Shown here: positions 53,194-60,672 of the stretch, piece by piece
Position numbering within the stretch: the stretch's first letter is position 1
Layout of the letters: each line of letters opens with the position of its first letter
DNA from: VBCK01 sp036270655
GTDB lineage: Bacteria > Pseudomonadota > Gammaproteobacteria > Burkholderiales > Burkholderiaceae_F
DNA: 64,000 nt
Reading direction: 5' to 3'
Assembly (NCBI GenBank): GCA_036270655.1
Contig: DATBCD010000030.1
Span: 166,394 to 230,393 of the forward strand
Position numbers and translations under genes: made by a program
The notes under the pieces: generated by a model
The model's input: only the letters and a program-made list of their open reading frames with translations
Told to the model about the DNA's origin: nothing
Databases searched by the model: none

Positions 53194-53655
53194 TCACGCG
53201 TTGGTAAGAATCCGCTGCAAATACTCTTCCAGCTGCCGAACGTCGCCCTTGCTGAAGCCGCGCAAAAATCGGTTCTGGATCTCCATCGACAGTGTTTTCA
53301 TCTTCGGAAACAGCGCTTTGCCCGCTTCGGTGAGCTCCAGGTTGATCAGCCGGCGATCGTCCGGGCAGCGCCGCCTCTTAAGCAGGCCCTTGGCCTCCAA
53401 CCGGTCCACCATGCGCGTCATGGCCCCGGCGTCGTACGAAAAGGATTTGCACAGCTGGGCTGACGAATTGACCTCCTGCTCGGCCAGCGTCGCGATGATC
53501 ACGTACTGCGCGGCGGTCACCTCCAGCGCAGACACCTCCGGATCAGACGCCAACGCTTGATCGAGTGCCGCAAGCGCCTCGGTCTTGACCCGGCTGATGA
53601 GCCGAAAGACGCTCTTGGTCACAAAAAAAGTTTCCGGGGTGTAGATGTCGCCCAT
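53194..53655 (-). CDS. MarR-family repressor of the efflux operon
   Basis: A 153-residue winged-helix dimeric repressor. The recognition region is SSAQLCKSFSYDAGAMTRMVDRLEAKG and the wing KRRRCPDDRRLINLELTEAG. The ATG at 53655 (MGDIYTPETFF) is preferred because the mapped promoter ends just before it. The frame is open to 53727, but that would place the start upstream of the promoter. It is followed by the efflux genes on the same strand and probably represses itself and them until a toxic ligand binds. Confidence 0.92.
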   Translation of the reverse strand: MGDIYTPETFFVTKSVFRLISRVKTEALAALDQALASDPEVSALEVTAAQYVIIATLAEQEVNSSAQLCKSFSYDAGAMTRMVDRLEAKGLLKRRRCPDDRRLINLELTEAGKALFPKMKTLSMEIQNRFLRGFSKGDVRQLEEYLQRILTNA

Positions 53656-53688
53656 CGCGCTGCTTGCTGGAGAGTGGATCTCGGGCGG

Positions 53689-53717
53689 ACTATAACTGCC
53701 CAGGCAGTTATTGTCAA
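53689..53717 (-). promoter_or_regulatory. marR promoter with operator 1 in the spacer
   Basis: Read on the minus strand: TTGACA (53717-53712), a 17-base spacer, then TATAGT (53694-53689), close to a perfect sigma-70 promoter. The operator TAACTGCC-N2-GGCAGTTA at 53693-53710 fills the spacer. Bound repressor would block RNA polymerase directly. Expected transcript start is near 53682, about 27 bases before the ATG. Confidence 0.85.
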
Positions 53718-53792
53718 GGCCAAGCAATCCCGGTCAAAGCGCGCCCTTCCGGCGCGCCAGGAGCTTTGCTTCCAGCCCATTGGAACTTGGAA

Positions 53793-53904
53793 GTGTTACC
53801 CATCAGCCCGGTCTGTGCCAGGTCTGTTTCCAATCCGTAGGCCATGGATCATCAACCTGTCACCCATTCTCCCGGTCTGAAGTGTTACCCATCATCCCGG
53901 TCTG
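53793..53904. repeat. three copies of a 23-bp motif (possible IS end remnants)
   Basis: GTGTTACCCATCAGCCCGG plus TCTG at 53793-53815, a diverged copy at 53857-53879 and another at 53882-53904. The copies are in direct orientation and no transposase lies between them. They look like remains of transposon ends or of a small non-coding element. The motif resembles termini I associate with IS481-type elements, but I cannot confirm this here. Confidence 0.5.
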
Positions 53905-53958
53905 TACGGACGGGCTTCGCTCTCTGGCGCGCAGCGGCGACTCTTCCCCCTCTCTCTT

Positions 53959-54009
53959 TCCCCTCTCCCGCTTGCGGGAGAGGGTCGGGGAGAGGGTGCA
54001 GGCGCGCCG
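53959..54009. repeat. palindromic element type B with long tail
   Basis: CCCTCTCCCGC-TT-GCGGGAGAGGG at 53959-53982, followed by a tail with GGGGAGAGGGTGCAGGC and CGCCGTG. Stem and tail recur at 60149-60200. It lies just after the flavodoxin-like gene and may end its transcript. Confidence 0.75.
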
Positions 54010-54039
54010 TGGTCCGCCCGATCCTCCGGGGCGCGCAAT

Positions 54040-54639
54040 CTACCCGGCCAACTCGGCAACCTCCTCGCCCCGCTTGGCGCGCCCTGCCGCAGCCAACCTT
54101 GCCGACACCTCGGCGATTCGCCGGCCGAAGCGACGCGCGGTTTCCAGGTCTCCGGGCACCATCTCGTCGACCGACGCATCCGACGGGGTGGCGGTCATCA
54201 GCCCGCCGAACGAGCCCACGTAATTGACGTCATTGCGGGTGGCCGCCTTGCTGTTGCTCGGCATCAGTCCGCTGCCGACCCAAAGCATGCTGTGCTGCAT
54301 CGCCAGCGTCATCAGATAGTGGATGGTAGAAAACTTGTCGCCATTCATCGTGGCCGAGTTGGTAAAGCCCGCCGCCAGCTTGTCCTTCCAGCCTTGCCCG
54401 AACCATACGCGGCTGGAGGCGTCGGCGAATTTCTTGAACTGCCAGGAAACGCTGCCCATGTAGGTGGGCGATCCGAACACGATCGTTTGCGCCGACTCCA
54501 GTTTTTCCCAGGCGCCCTCGGGCAGGTCGCCGTCGGCGTCGATGGCCAGCAATCGGCCGCCGCTGCCCTCGGCCACAGCCTCGGCGATCTTTTTCGTGTG
54601 GCCGTAGCCGCTGTGGTAGACGATCACGATGTCACGCAT
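54040..54639 (-). CDS. flavodoxin-fold NAD(P)H:quinone oxidoreductase-like protein
   Basis: A 199-residue FMN-binding protein. The phosphate loop is VYHSGYGHTKKIAEAVAEG at 7-25, then IVFGSPTYMGSVSWQFKKFAD and GFTNSATMNGDK, as in the WrbA/flavodoxin-like reductases. It probably reduces quinones by two electrons. It is divergent from a LysR-type gene 114 bases away, which is likely its regulator. Confidence 0.85.
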   Translation of the reverse strand: MRDIVIVYHSGYGHTKKIAEAVAEGSGGRLLAIDADGDLPEGAWEKLESAQTIVFGSPTYMGSVSWQFKKFADASSRVWFGQGWKDKLAAGFTNSATMNGDKFSTIHYLMTLAMQHSMLWVGSGLMPSNSKAATRNDVNYVGSFGGLMTATPSDASVDEMVPGDLETARRFGRRIAEVSARLAAAGRAKRGEEVAELAG

Positions 54640-54708
54640 GGATTTGCTCCTGATGAGGTTCGATCACATCTTGAGGGATGCGACCGCCCCGATCACCACC
54701 GGCGGTTT

Positions 54709-54721
54709 GAACGCAGCGTTC
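54709..54721. promoter_or_regulatory. palindrome in the LysR-flavodoxin intergenic region
   Basis: GAACGC-A-GCGTTC, a perfect inverted repeat lying 32 bases before the lysR start and 69 before the flavodoxin gene start. Position and symmetry suit a LysR-type binding site, though it is not a classic T-N11-A. Confidence 0.5.
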
Positions 54722-54753
54722 GAATAAGATGAAGGCGTGATGCAACGCAGCCG

Positions 54754-55755
54754 ATGACCGACCGCAGAAACGCGCTGACCCCGGAAGCGCTGGCGATGAT
54801 GGATGCCATCGCGCGAACCGGCAGCTTTGCCGCCGCGGCACGCGAGCTCGGCCGCGTGCCGTCCGCGCTGACCTACCAGGTGCGCCAGCTGGAGGAAGCG
54901 CTGGACGCCCTGCTGTTCGACCGCCGCTCCCGGCAGGCCCGGCTGACCCCGGCCGGCGAGGAGCTGCTGGAGGAAGGCCGCCGCGTGCTGGCCGAGCTCG
55001 ATGCGGTGACCAACCGCGTGCACCGCGTTGCCTCGGGCTGGGAGACGCGCCTGACGATCGCGTACGACGCGATGGTCTCGCGCCCGACGCTGTTCGACCT
55101 GGCCGAGGCGTTTTACGCGTTGCGGCCGAACGGCGTGGCGCGCGCAAACGGCTCCGAGCTCGGACCGGGCACGCGCCTGCGCCTTCGCACCGAGGTGCTG
55201 GCCGGCACCTGGGAGGCACTGACAAATGGGCAGGCCGATCTGGCGGTCGGGGCCACGGCCGGCAACGAACCTCCCACCGGCGTGCAGGTCGAGCCGATGG
55301 GTGATGTCGCGTTCGTTTTCGCGGTCGCACCGCGCCATCCGCTCGCTGCGCACAAGAGCGCCGTCAGCGACCACGAGCTCGCAATGCACCGAGCCGTTGC
55401 CATCGCCGATTCGGCGCTTCGCCTGTCGCCGATCACCGTGAACCTGTTGCCAGGACAGGACGTTCTGACGGTGCCCAGCCTGCAGGCGAAGGCCGAGGCG
55501 CAGCTGCGCGGCCTCGGATGCGGGTTCCTTCCGGAACCGCTGGCGCGCTCCCTGATCGCCAGCGGCCATCTGGTTGCGGTGCGCCTGCAGCGGCCCTGTC
55601 CCAGGGCGCGCCTCTGCTACGCATGGCGCGCGACCTCGCGCCGCGCCGGCGGCGGGCTGGCGCTGAAATGGTGGCTGGACCGGTTGAAAAGCCCCGCCAC
55701 GCGGCGCGCGCTGCTGGAGCGGCACGACCCGTCCTGGCCAAGCTCGGTCGACTGA
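54754..55755 (+). CDS. LysR-family transcription regulator
   Basis: A 333-residue regulator. The N-terminal winged helix reads ALAMMDAIARTGSFAAAARELGRVPSALTYQV-like, with the second half LEEALDALLFDRRSRQARLTPAGEELL. The effector domain spans about 95-300. The C-terminal tail is somewhat longer than usual. It is divergent from the flavodoxin-like gene and probably controls it. Confidence 0.92.
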   Translation: MTDRRNALTPEALAMMDAIARTGSFAAAARELGRVPSALTYQVRQLEEALDALLFDRRSRQARLTPAGEELLEEGRRVLAELDAVTNRVHRVASGWETRLTIAYDAMVSRPTLFDLAEAFYALRPNGVARANGSELGPGTRLRLRTEVLAGTWEALTNGQADLAVGATAGNEPPTGVQVEPMGDVAFVFAVAPRHPLAAHKSAVSDHELAMHRAVAIADSALRLSPITVNLLPGQDVLTVPSLQAKAEAQLRGLGCGFLPEPLARSLIASGHLVAVRLQRPCPRARLCYAWRATSRRAGGGLALKWWLDRLKSPATRRALLERHDPSWPSSVD

Positions 55756-55959
55756 GTGCAACCGGCAGTGTCAAAGGCCCTTCCATCGTCGGCTTACGTG
55801 CTGAGGGCGACTTAACCATTTAGGCGTCCTGGACTTTTGGTCGGCCGAGCGAGTGCTTTTTGTGCGATCCAACCCTTCATAAGGAAAATATTCTGCCGAC
55901 GTCGTTATATAAGCGGTCCTGCTGGTTGCTCAGGCCCGCTTGATGAAGGAAGTCGCATC

Positions 55960-56385
55960 GTGAAAAAAGACGACCTCCCGCCCGTTGTCGCACGCGGACT
56001 AGCGTCTCGTGATCCGTTCGGGCTTGTGCGGGCGCCAATCGACCCTGTCGCGCTACGACAGCCGCAGTCGCCCTATGACAACAAACTGAGTCTGGCCGCG
56101 GCCGCCTGGCTGGGCGAGCTTCCGCCGGAGGTCGCGCCGACGGTGCTGGCGAGCCAGTTCCCGCGCATCGTCAACCGCCTGTCGCGCTTCTGGGATTCGC
56201 CGCGGATGATCGACGATTACTTCCAGCAGCTCCTGATGGACCGGCGCGGCAAGCGCAAGGGCTTCTCGAAAAAGATCCTCGACGAGCTCACCTCGCTGGC
56301 CCAGTATCACCGGGCTTTGCACAAGTCTGACGACAAGACCGACGTGTGGGAGTCGATCCCCTATCGGAAGGCCAACGGAGCCTGA
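55960..56385 (+). CDS. conserved hypothetical protein
   Basis: A 141-residue soluble protein of unknown function. The conserved-looking region is LSRFWDSPRMIDDYFQQLL followed by RRGKRKGFSKKILDEL, which I recall from uncharacterised betaproteobacterial proteins. The GTG at 55960 has AAGGAAG upstream; an ATG at 55837 is possible but gives an unprotein-like N-terminus. No membrane segment. Confidence 0.75.
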   Translation: MKKDDLPPVVARGLASRDPFGLVRAPIDPVALRQPQSPYDNKLSLAAAAWLGELPPEVAPTVLASQFPRIVNRLSRFWDSPRMIDDYFQQLLMDRRGKRKGFSKKILDELTSLAQYHRALHKSDDKTDVWESIPYRKANGA

Positions 56386-56475
56386 GCGCGTCGCCCGCTC
56401 GGGGCGCCTGCTGGCAGTAGACCGTCTGGCCAGCTATGCAGGGGACAGATTCGGTGCTTTAATGACCGTGGAGAG

Positions 56476-56700
56476 GTGGGGGGCGACAGGCCGCTGTCGA
56501 TGACATTGCGGCTGAAGGAATGCGACGTGACCCAGCGACCTCTGTACGGTGTGCTCGTGGTCGGCGAGCTCCCGCACGAAGCCGATCCCCGCACGTTCGT
56601 GGAGCGGCGCCCTCAGCGCCCGCCGGCCGAGAGCTTCCTCAAGAAGATCCTGTTCCGGTGGCTGCGTAAATCGCACGCGACAGCGGAGCGGTCCAGTTAG
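56476..56700 (+). CDS. possible small protein, 74 aa
   Basis: Weakly supported reading frame. The GTG at 56476 follows GGAGAG; an ATG at 56500 is an alternative. It reads MTLRLKECDVTQRPLYGV, then PHEADPRTFVERRPQRPP, and has a basic C-terminus. I do not recognise it, and the opposite strand is also open. Treat as tentative. Confidence 0.3.
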   Translation: MGGDRPLSMTLRLKECDVTQRPLYGVLVVGELPHEADPRTFVERRPQRPPAESFLKKILFRWLRKSHATAERSS

Positions 56701-56846
56701 GGCTCACCCCCTCCGGGACTGACCGAACGGCCCGCCAACGACCTGCGACTGCCCTGATTCGCTCGGCGCCGCCCCTCTGCGCCCGGACGCCAGCGCGAGC
56801 AGTAAAGCCCCGCCTGCGGTCTTGCCCGCAATGCCGTCAATGCATC

Positions 56847-57078
56847 GCGTGAACTCGCTCGCGGCGAGTGTCAGTTATTCCTCAAATATTCCTCAAATGG
56901 TTTCGGGCCTGTTCAATTCAGGAGGCATGCGCACGCGTGAACTCAAGCGTTGTCAATGACACTTATCCCTCAAATGCCTTCAGCCCTTCGAATGCGAGGA
57001 TGGGCGCGAGCGCGAACTCAAGTATCTCCATTGACAACTATCCCTCAAAGGCCTTCGGCTCTTTGAATTCGATCAGTA
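56847..57078. repeat. three imperfect tandem repeats (about 75 bp)
   Basis: Unit A 56847-56934, unit B 56935-57009, unit C 57010-57078. Units share GCG(T/C)GAACTC(A/G), a central TAT(C/T)CCTCAAA and a TTC(G)AAT-like end; B and C are closest. In the frame starting GTG-AAC, unit B and C read NSSVVNDTYPSNAF and NSSISIDNYPSKAF. Unit A carries extra bases that break the frame. They lie directly upstream of the phosphoesterase gene in about 790 bases with no well-supported gene. Confidence 0.75.
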
Positions 57079-57174
57079 GCGCGTACTAGGGAGTTGTGCA
57101 ACCGCAAGGTCATCAACGTGCCAGGGCAGCGATGCTTTACTTCGCTCCGCCCAAGCAACCTAGGGGAGCAAAAA

Positions 57175-60090
57175 ATGCGCAGGATCCGCTTCTCGCTCGC
57201 GATACGCACGGCTCTGCTGGCATCGGCCGCATTGGCGCTGCCGCCCCTGGCTCACAGCCAGCCCGACGACCCCAGTGCCAGCGCCACGCTGCAACTGCCG
57301 AACGGGCAACACATCACGCCGGTGGCGCCGCTGGACGGCGCGATCGAGCAGCCTTTGAACCCCGGGCTGGCCGGATATCCGAATTTTGTCGCCGGCGACG
57401 CCGTGCGCTCGCAGCTCAGCCCGGATGGCTCGAGACTGGCGATCATCTGCGCGGGCCAGAATTCCCTCTACATGCCGGACGGCACGCTCGATGTGGCGAG
57501 CTCGACCCAGTACATCTTCCTGTTCGACGTCTCCGGCGCCAATAAGGCGAAGCCAAAGCTGTCCCAGGTGATCAAGCAGCCCAATGCGCATGTCGGTCTG
57601 GTGTGGTCTCCGGATGGCAGCACGCTCTATGCCACGGGCGGCAACGACGACGCGGCGTACGTGTACACCAGCAGCGGCGGCACCTTGACCGCGGCCGGGG
57701 CGATCCCTTTGGGCCACACCAGCACCCACGCCAACACGGGCCTCGGCCTGGGGGTGCAGCCGAACGCCAGCGGCCTGGCCACTTCGGCCGACGGCAAGAC
57801 GCTGGTCGTCGCCAACAACTACAACGATTCGATCAGCGTGATCGATACCGGCACCCGGACGGTCCGATATGAGCACGACCTGCGCCCTTACTTCGCGAAC
57901 AACGAGGCGACGAGCGGGGTTGCCGGCGGCACGTTCCCGTTCGCAGTCGCCGTCAAAGGCAACGGTACGGCCTACGTCTCCTCGGATCGCGACCGTGAAG
58001 TCGACGTGGTCGACATCTCCTCCCCGACTGCCGGCCGCTTGATCACCCGCATCAAGCTCGACGGCAACGCGCTCGGAATGGCGCTGAACCGCTCCCAGAC
58101 GCGCCTTTACGTAGCACAGGACAACGCGGACCAGGTCGCGGTGATCGACACGGCCAACAACAGGGTCATCGAACGCATCGATGCACGCGCTCCGGCCGGG
58201 ATACTGCCGGGGCAGCATGACACTGGCGCGGCCACCTTCGCCGTGACCCTTTCCCCGGACGACAGCACGCTGTACGCGGTCAACTCCGGTGCCAACTCGA
58301 TCGCGGTGATTGCCCTCACGGGGGACGGAGGCGGGCGGGTAGCCGGCCTGATCCCCACCGCGTACGACCCGCACGACATCACGTTCAGCGCCGACGGCAC
58401 CTGGATGTACATCGTCAACGGCAAGAGCATCACGGGCCCGAACACCAGATATCGCCTCGGCAGTACACCCTATCTGACGACGATCACCTATCCGGGCGGC
58501 AATACCGCGGCGGAGCTGGCCGCGTTGGGCGCGAACCAGTACCAGTTCCAGTTGGAGCGCTCTTCTCTGGTGAGCGCCGCAGTGCCCTCCGCGGCGGACC
58601 TGCCGGGGCTGACCCGGCAGGTTGCGGTGAACAACGGTTACTCCGCCCAGCCCATCGAGAGCGACCAGCAGGTGATGGATTTCCTGCACGACCATATCCA
58701 GCACATCATCTACGTGGTCAAGGAGAACCGCACCTACGATCAGATGCTGGGCGACCTGAACAACGGCTCCAACGGCGACCCGTCGCTGACGGTGTTCGGG
58801 GAGGCGATCACGCCGAACTTCCATCGCCTGTCGCGCGACTTCGTCACGCTGGACAACTTCATGGACCCGGGCGACGGCAGCATGGACGGCTGGTCCTGGT
58901 CGATGACGGGCCGCGTCACCAACACGGAGACGATCACCCAGCAGATCAACTACGCCAGGGTCAACCGCGGCCTGTCCTACGAGTCCGAGGGATCCAACCG
59001 CAACGTGCCGGTCGGCGCGGCCACCGTCGCCCAGCGCGACGCCGCCACCAACGGGGGCTTCACCAGCCTGTCGGCGAGCCTGCCGGGCGGCCCCGCCAAC
59101 CTGCTGGCCGGTGTCGGCAACCACGCTGCCACCGACGCTCCGTTCGGCCACCAGCAGGGCTACATCTTCAATGCCGCGTTGCAGGCCGGCAAGACGGTGC
59201 GCAACTACGGCTTCATGGTGAACAACATCGGAAGCATCGGCACGATCGCCGCGCCGGTGTCCGATCCCTTCTCGGCCGGCATCGTGCAGGTGGCGCCGCT
59301 CAACCCGTCGCTGATGCCGCTCACGGACGTTTACTTCCGCGGCTTCGACATGAACTACCCCGACGTGTGGCGCGTCAACGAGTGGAAGCGCGAATTCGAT
59401 CAGTTCGTCGCCAACGGCAACCTGCCCAACCTGACGCTGTTCCGCGTAAGCCACGACCACACGGGCAGCTTCGGCACCGCGCTGGCCGGCGTGAACACGC
59501 CCGAGACGCAACAGGCCGATGACGATCTGGCGGTGGGCCAGCTGATCGAGACCGTGGCGCACAGCCCGTATGCCCGCAGTACGCTGTTCATCGTCGTCGA
59601 GGACGACTGCCAGGACGGCCCGGACCACGTCGACTCGCATCGCGCCACCGCGTACGTCGCCGGCGCGTACGTCAAGCAGCATGCTGTCGTCAGCACCCAC
59701 TACAGCCAGGTCAACGCGCTGCGCACCATCGAGGACATCCTGGGCGCCCCGCACGTCAACCTGAACACCGCTTACCAGCGGCCCATGGCCGATGTGTTCG
59801 ACATCACGTCGTCGGGCGCGTGGACGTATGACGCGGTCGCATCGACGATCCTGGCGACCACGACGCTGCTGGCGGGCGAACCGAACGTGAAGTACGCGCA
59901 GGGGCCGGCCATCGTGCCCAGGCACGACGCGGCCTGGTGGGACAAGGCGACGCGGGGTTTCGATTTCTCCGACGCCGACCGCGCACCGCCTGACCTTTAC
60001 AACAGGGTGCTCTGGGCCGGGCTGATGGATGGCAAGCCGTATCCGGTCGTTCCACATGCAGAGGCCGTGGGCGCCAAAGACATCGACTAG
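57175..60090 (+). CDS. secreted YVTN beta-propeller / phosphoesterase protein
   Basis: A 971-residue exported protein. The ATG at 57175 follows GGGGAG and starts a clear signal peptide (TALLASAALALPPLAHSQ). Residues about 75-440 form a YVTN/NHL-type propeller with repeated units such as TSADGKTLVVANNYNDSISV and VTLSPDDSTLYAVNSGANSI. From about 510 the C-terminal half matches the phosphoesterase family that includes bacterial phospholipases C: HIIYVVKENRTYDQMLGDL, DNFMDPGDGSMDGWSW, HDHTGSFGT, FIVVEDDCQDGPDHVDSHR and NALRTIEDILG. Substrate unknown; a surface or periplasmic phosphoester hydrolase is likely. Confidence 0.9.
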   Translation: MRRIRFSLAIRTALLASAALALPPLAHSQPDDPSASATLQLPNGQHITPVAPLDGAIEQPLNPGLAGYPNFVAGDAVRSQLSPDGSRLAIICAGQNSLYMPDGTLDVASSTQYIFLFDVSGANKAKPKLSQVIKQPNAHVGLVWSPDGSTLYATGGNDDAAYVYTSSGGTLTAAGAIPLGHTSTHANTGLGLGVQPNASGLATSADGKTLVVANNYNDSISVIDTGTRTVRYEHDLRPYFANNEATSGVAGGTFPFAVAVKGNGTAYVSSDRDREVDVVDISSPTAGRLITRIKLDGNALGMALNRSQTRLYVAQDNADQVAVIDTANNRVIERIDARAPAGILPGQHDTGAATFAVTLSPDDSTLYAVNSGANSIAVIALTGDGGGRVAGLIPTAYDPHDITFSADGTWMYIVNGKSITGPNTRYRLGSTPYLTTITYPGGNTAAELAALGANQYQFQLERSSLVSAAVPSAADLPGLTRQVAVNNGYSAQPIESDQQVMDFLHDHIQHIIYVVKENRTYDQMLGDLNNGSNGDPSLTVFGEAITPNFHRLSRDFVTLDNFMDPGDGSMDGWSWSMTGRVTNTETITQQINYARVNRGLSYESEGSNRNVPVGAATVAQRDAATNGGFTSLSASLPGGPANLLAGVGNHAATDAPFGHQQGYIFNAALQAGKTVRNYGFMVNNIGSIGTIAAPVSDPFSAGIVQVAPLNPSLMPLTDVYFRGFDMNYPDVWRVNEWKREFDQFVANGNLPNLTLFRVSHDHTGSFGTALAGVNTPETQQADDDLAVGQLIETVAHSPYARSTLFIVVEDDCQDGPDHVDSHRATAYVAGAYVKQHAVVSTHYSQVNALRTIEDILGAPHVNLNTAYQRPMADVFDITSSGAWTYDAVASTILATTTLLAGEPNVKYAQGPAIVPRHDAAWWDKATRGFDFSDADRAPPDLYNRVLWAGLMDGKPYPVVPHAEAVGAKDID

Positions 60091-60148
60091 GAGCAGAGGT
60101 TTCCCCCCTCTCCCGCTGCGCGCGAGAGCCCGGGGAATGAAGGTTCCC

Positions 60149-60200
60149 CCCTCTCCCGCTATGCGGGAGAGGGCCGGGGAGAGGGTGTAGGCACGCCGCG
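60149..60200. repeat. palindromic element type B with long tail, after the phosphoesterase gene
   Basis: CCCTCTCCCGC-TAT-GCGGGAGAGGG at 60149-60173 and the same tail as at 53959-54009. A degenerate third copy precedes it at about 60104-60135. Likely transcript end for the phosphoesterase gene. Confidence 0.75.
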
Positions 60201-60246
60201 ATCGTTTCCCACCGTCAGTCGTCGTCCGGACCGGCCGCCGGGCGAC

Positions 60247-60381
60247 ATGGCTCCGAAATTCGTAGTGCCCGTGACCGGCGGCCCTCCGGTAACGGCCATT
60301 CCGCTGGGCGGCAACTTCTATTTGCCGGTGACAGGCGGGCCACCGATCGTAGCAACGATAGAGCCGACGATCATCGTTTAG
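60247..60381 (+). CDS. possible 44-residue peptide with internal repeat
   Basis: An ATG-to-TAG frame of 44 codons reading MAPKFVVPVTGGPPVTAIPL, then GGNFYLPVTGGPPIVATIEP and TIIV. The block PVTGGPP occurs twice, 20 residues apart, and the two DNA copies use different synonymous codons (CCCGTGACCGGCGGCCCTCCG against CCGGTGACAGGCGGGCCACCG, differing only at third positions). That pattern suggests selection on the peptide. There is no obvious ribosome site, and no known family. It lies in the gap between the phosphoesterase and hicA. Confidence 0.5.
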   Translation: MAPKFVVPVTGGPPVTAIPLGGNFYLPVTGGPPIVATIEPTIIV

Positions 60382-60439
60382 GTGCACGGGCGTCCGCCGT
60401 ACAAGCGCAGCCTACCGCCGCGGATGCGCCCCGCCATGT

Positions 60440-60480
60440 AAGCAAGTTTGCTTGCTTGGATAAACAAAAATGTTTATTAT
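60440..60480 (+). promoter_or_regulatory. hicAB promoter with two inverted repeats
   Basis: Inverted repeat 1: AAGCAAG-TTTG-CTTGCTT (60440-60457). Inverted repeat 2: ATAAACA-AAAA-TGTTTAT (60460-60477). A sigma-70-like promoter overlaps both: TTGCTT (60452-60457), 17 bases, TATTAT (60475-60480). The repeats are likely operators for HicB. The hicA ATG lies at 60487, about where transcription would begin. Confidence 0.65.
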
Positions 60481-60486
60481 TTCCGC

Positions 60487-60663
60487 ATGAAGGCCCGCGA
60501 GTTCAAACGGTGGCTCCAGCGTCAGGGTGCCACCTTCTCTCCCGGGCACGGCGGTCATCTGCGCGTCCATCTGAACGGCAAGCAGTCGGTTTTGCCAATG
60601 CACAGCGGGGAGCTGAAGACGGGCACGATGGAGGCCATCAAGAAGCAGCTGGGCTTGAAATAG
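60487..60663 (+). CDS. hicA: HicA mRNA-interferase toxin
   Basis: A 58-residue double-stranded-RNA-binding-fold toxin that cleaves mRNA. It reads MKAREFKRWLQRQGATFSPG, then GHLRVHLNGKQSVLPMH (the catalytic His region usually reads GSH) and KTGTMEAIKKQLGLK. The conserved GGHxxxxxx form is present as HGGHLRV. I chose the ATG at 60487 over an earlier in-frame start that would read through the promoter. It precedes hicB by nine bases. Confidence 0.92.
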   Translation: MKAREFKRWLQRQGATFSPGHGGHLRVHLNGKQSVLPMHSGELKTGTMEAIKKQLGLK

Positions 60664-60672
60664 GAGGCCGTG

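Noticed and set aside
56434..56676. An 80-codon minus-strand frame opposite the tentative gene at 56476-56700
   Set aside because: Neither strand is well supported; the plus-strand frame agrees with the direction of the flanking genes, so the minus-strand one was dropped.
56868..57089. A 73-codon frame covering the tandem repeats
   Set aside because: It was considered as a repeat protein, but unit A is out of frame with units B and C and there is no clear ribosome site. It is recorded as a repeat, with translation left open.
57160..60387. A 1075-codon open frame on the minus strand opposite the phosphoesterase gene
   Set aside because: It lies antisense to a gene with a signal peptide and clear domains, is rich in Arg, His and Val, and shows no recognisable motif. 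High GC makes such long antisense frames common.
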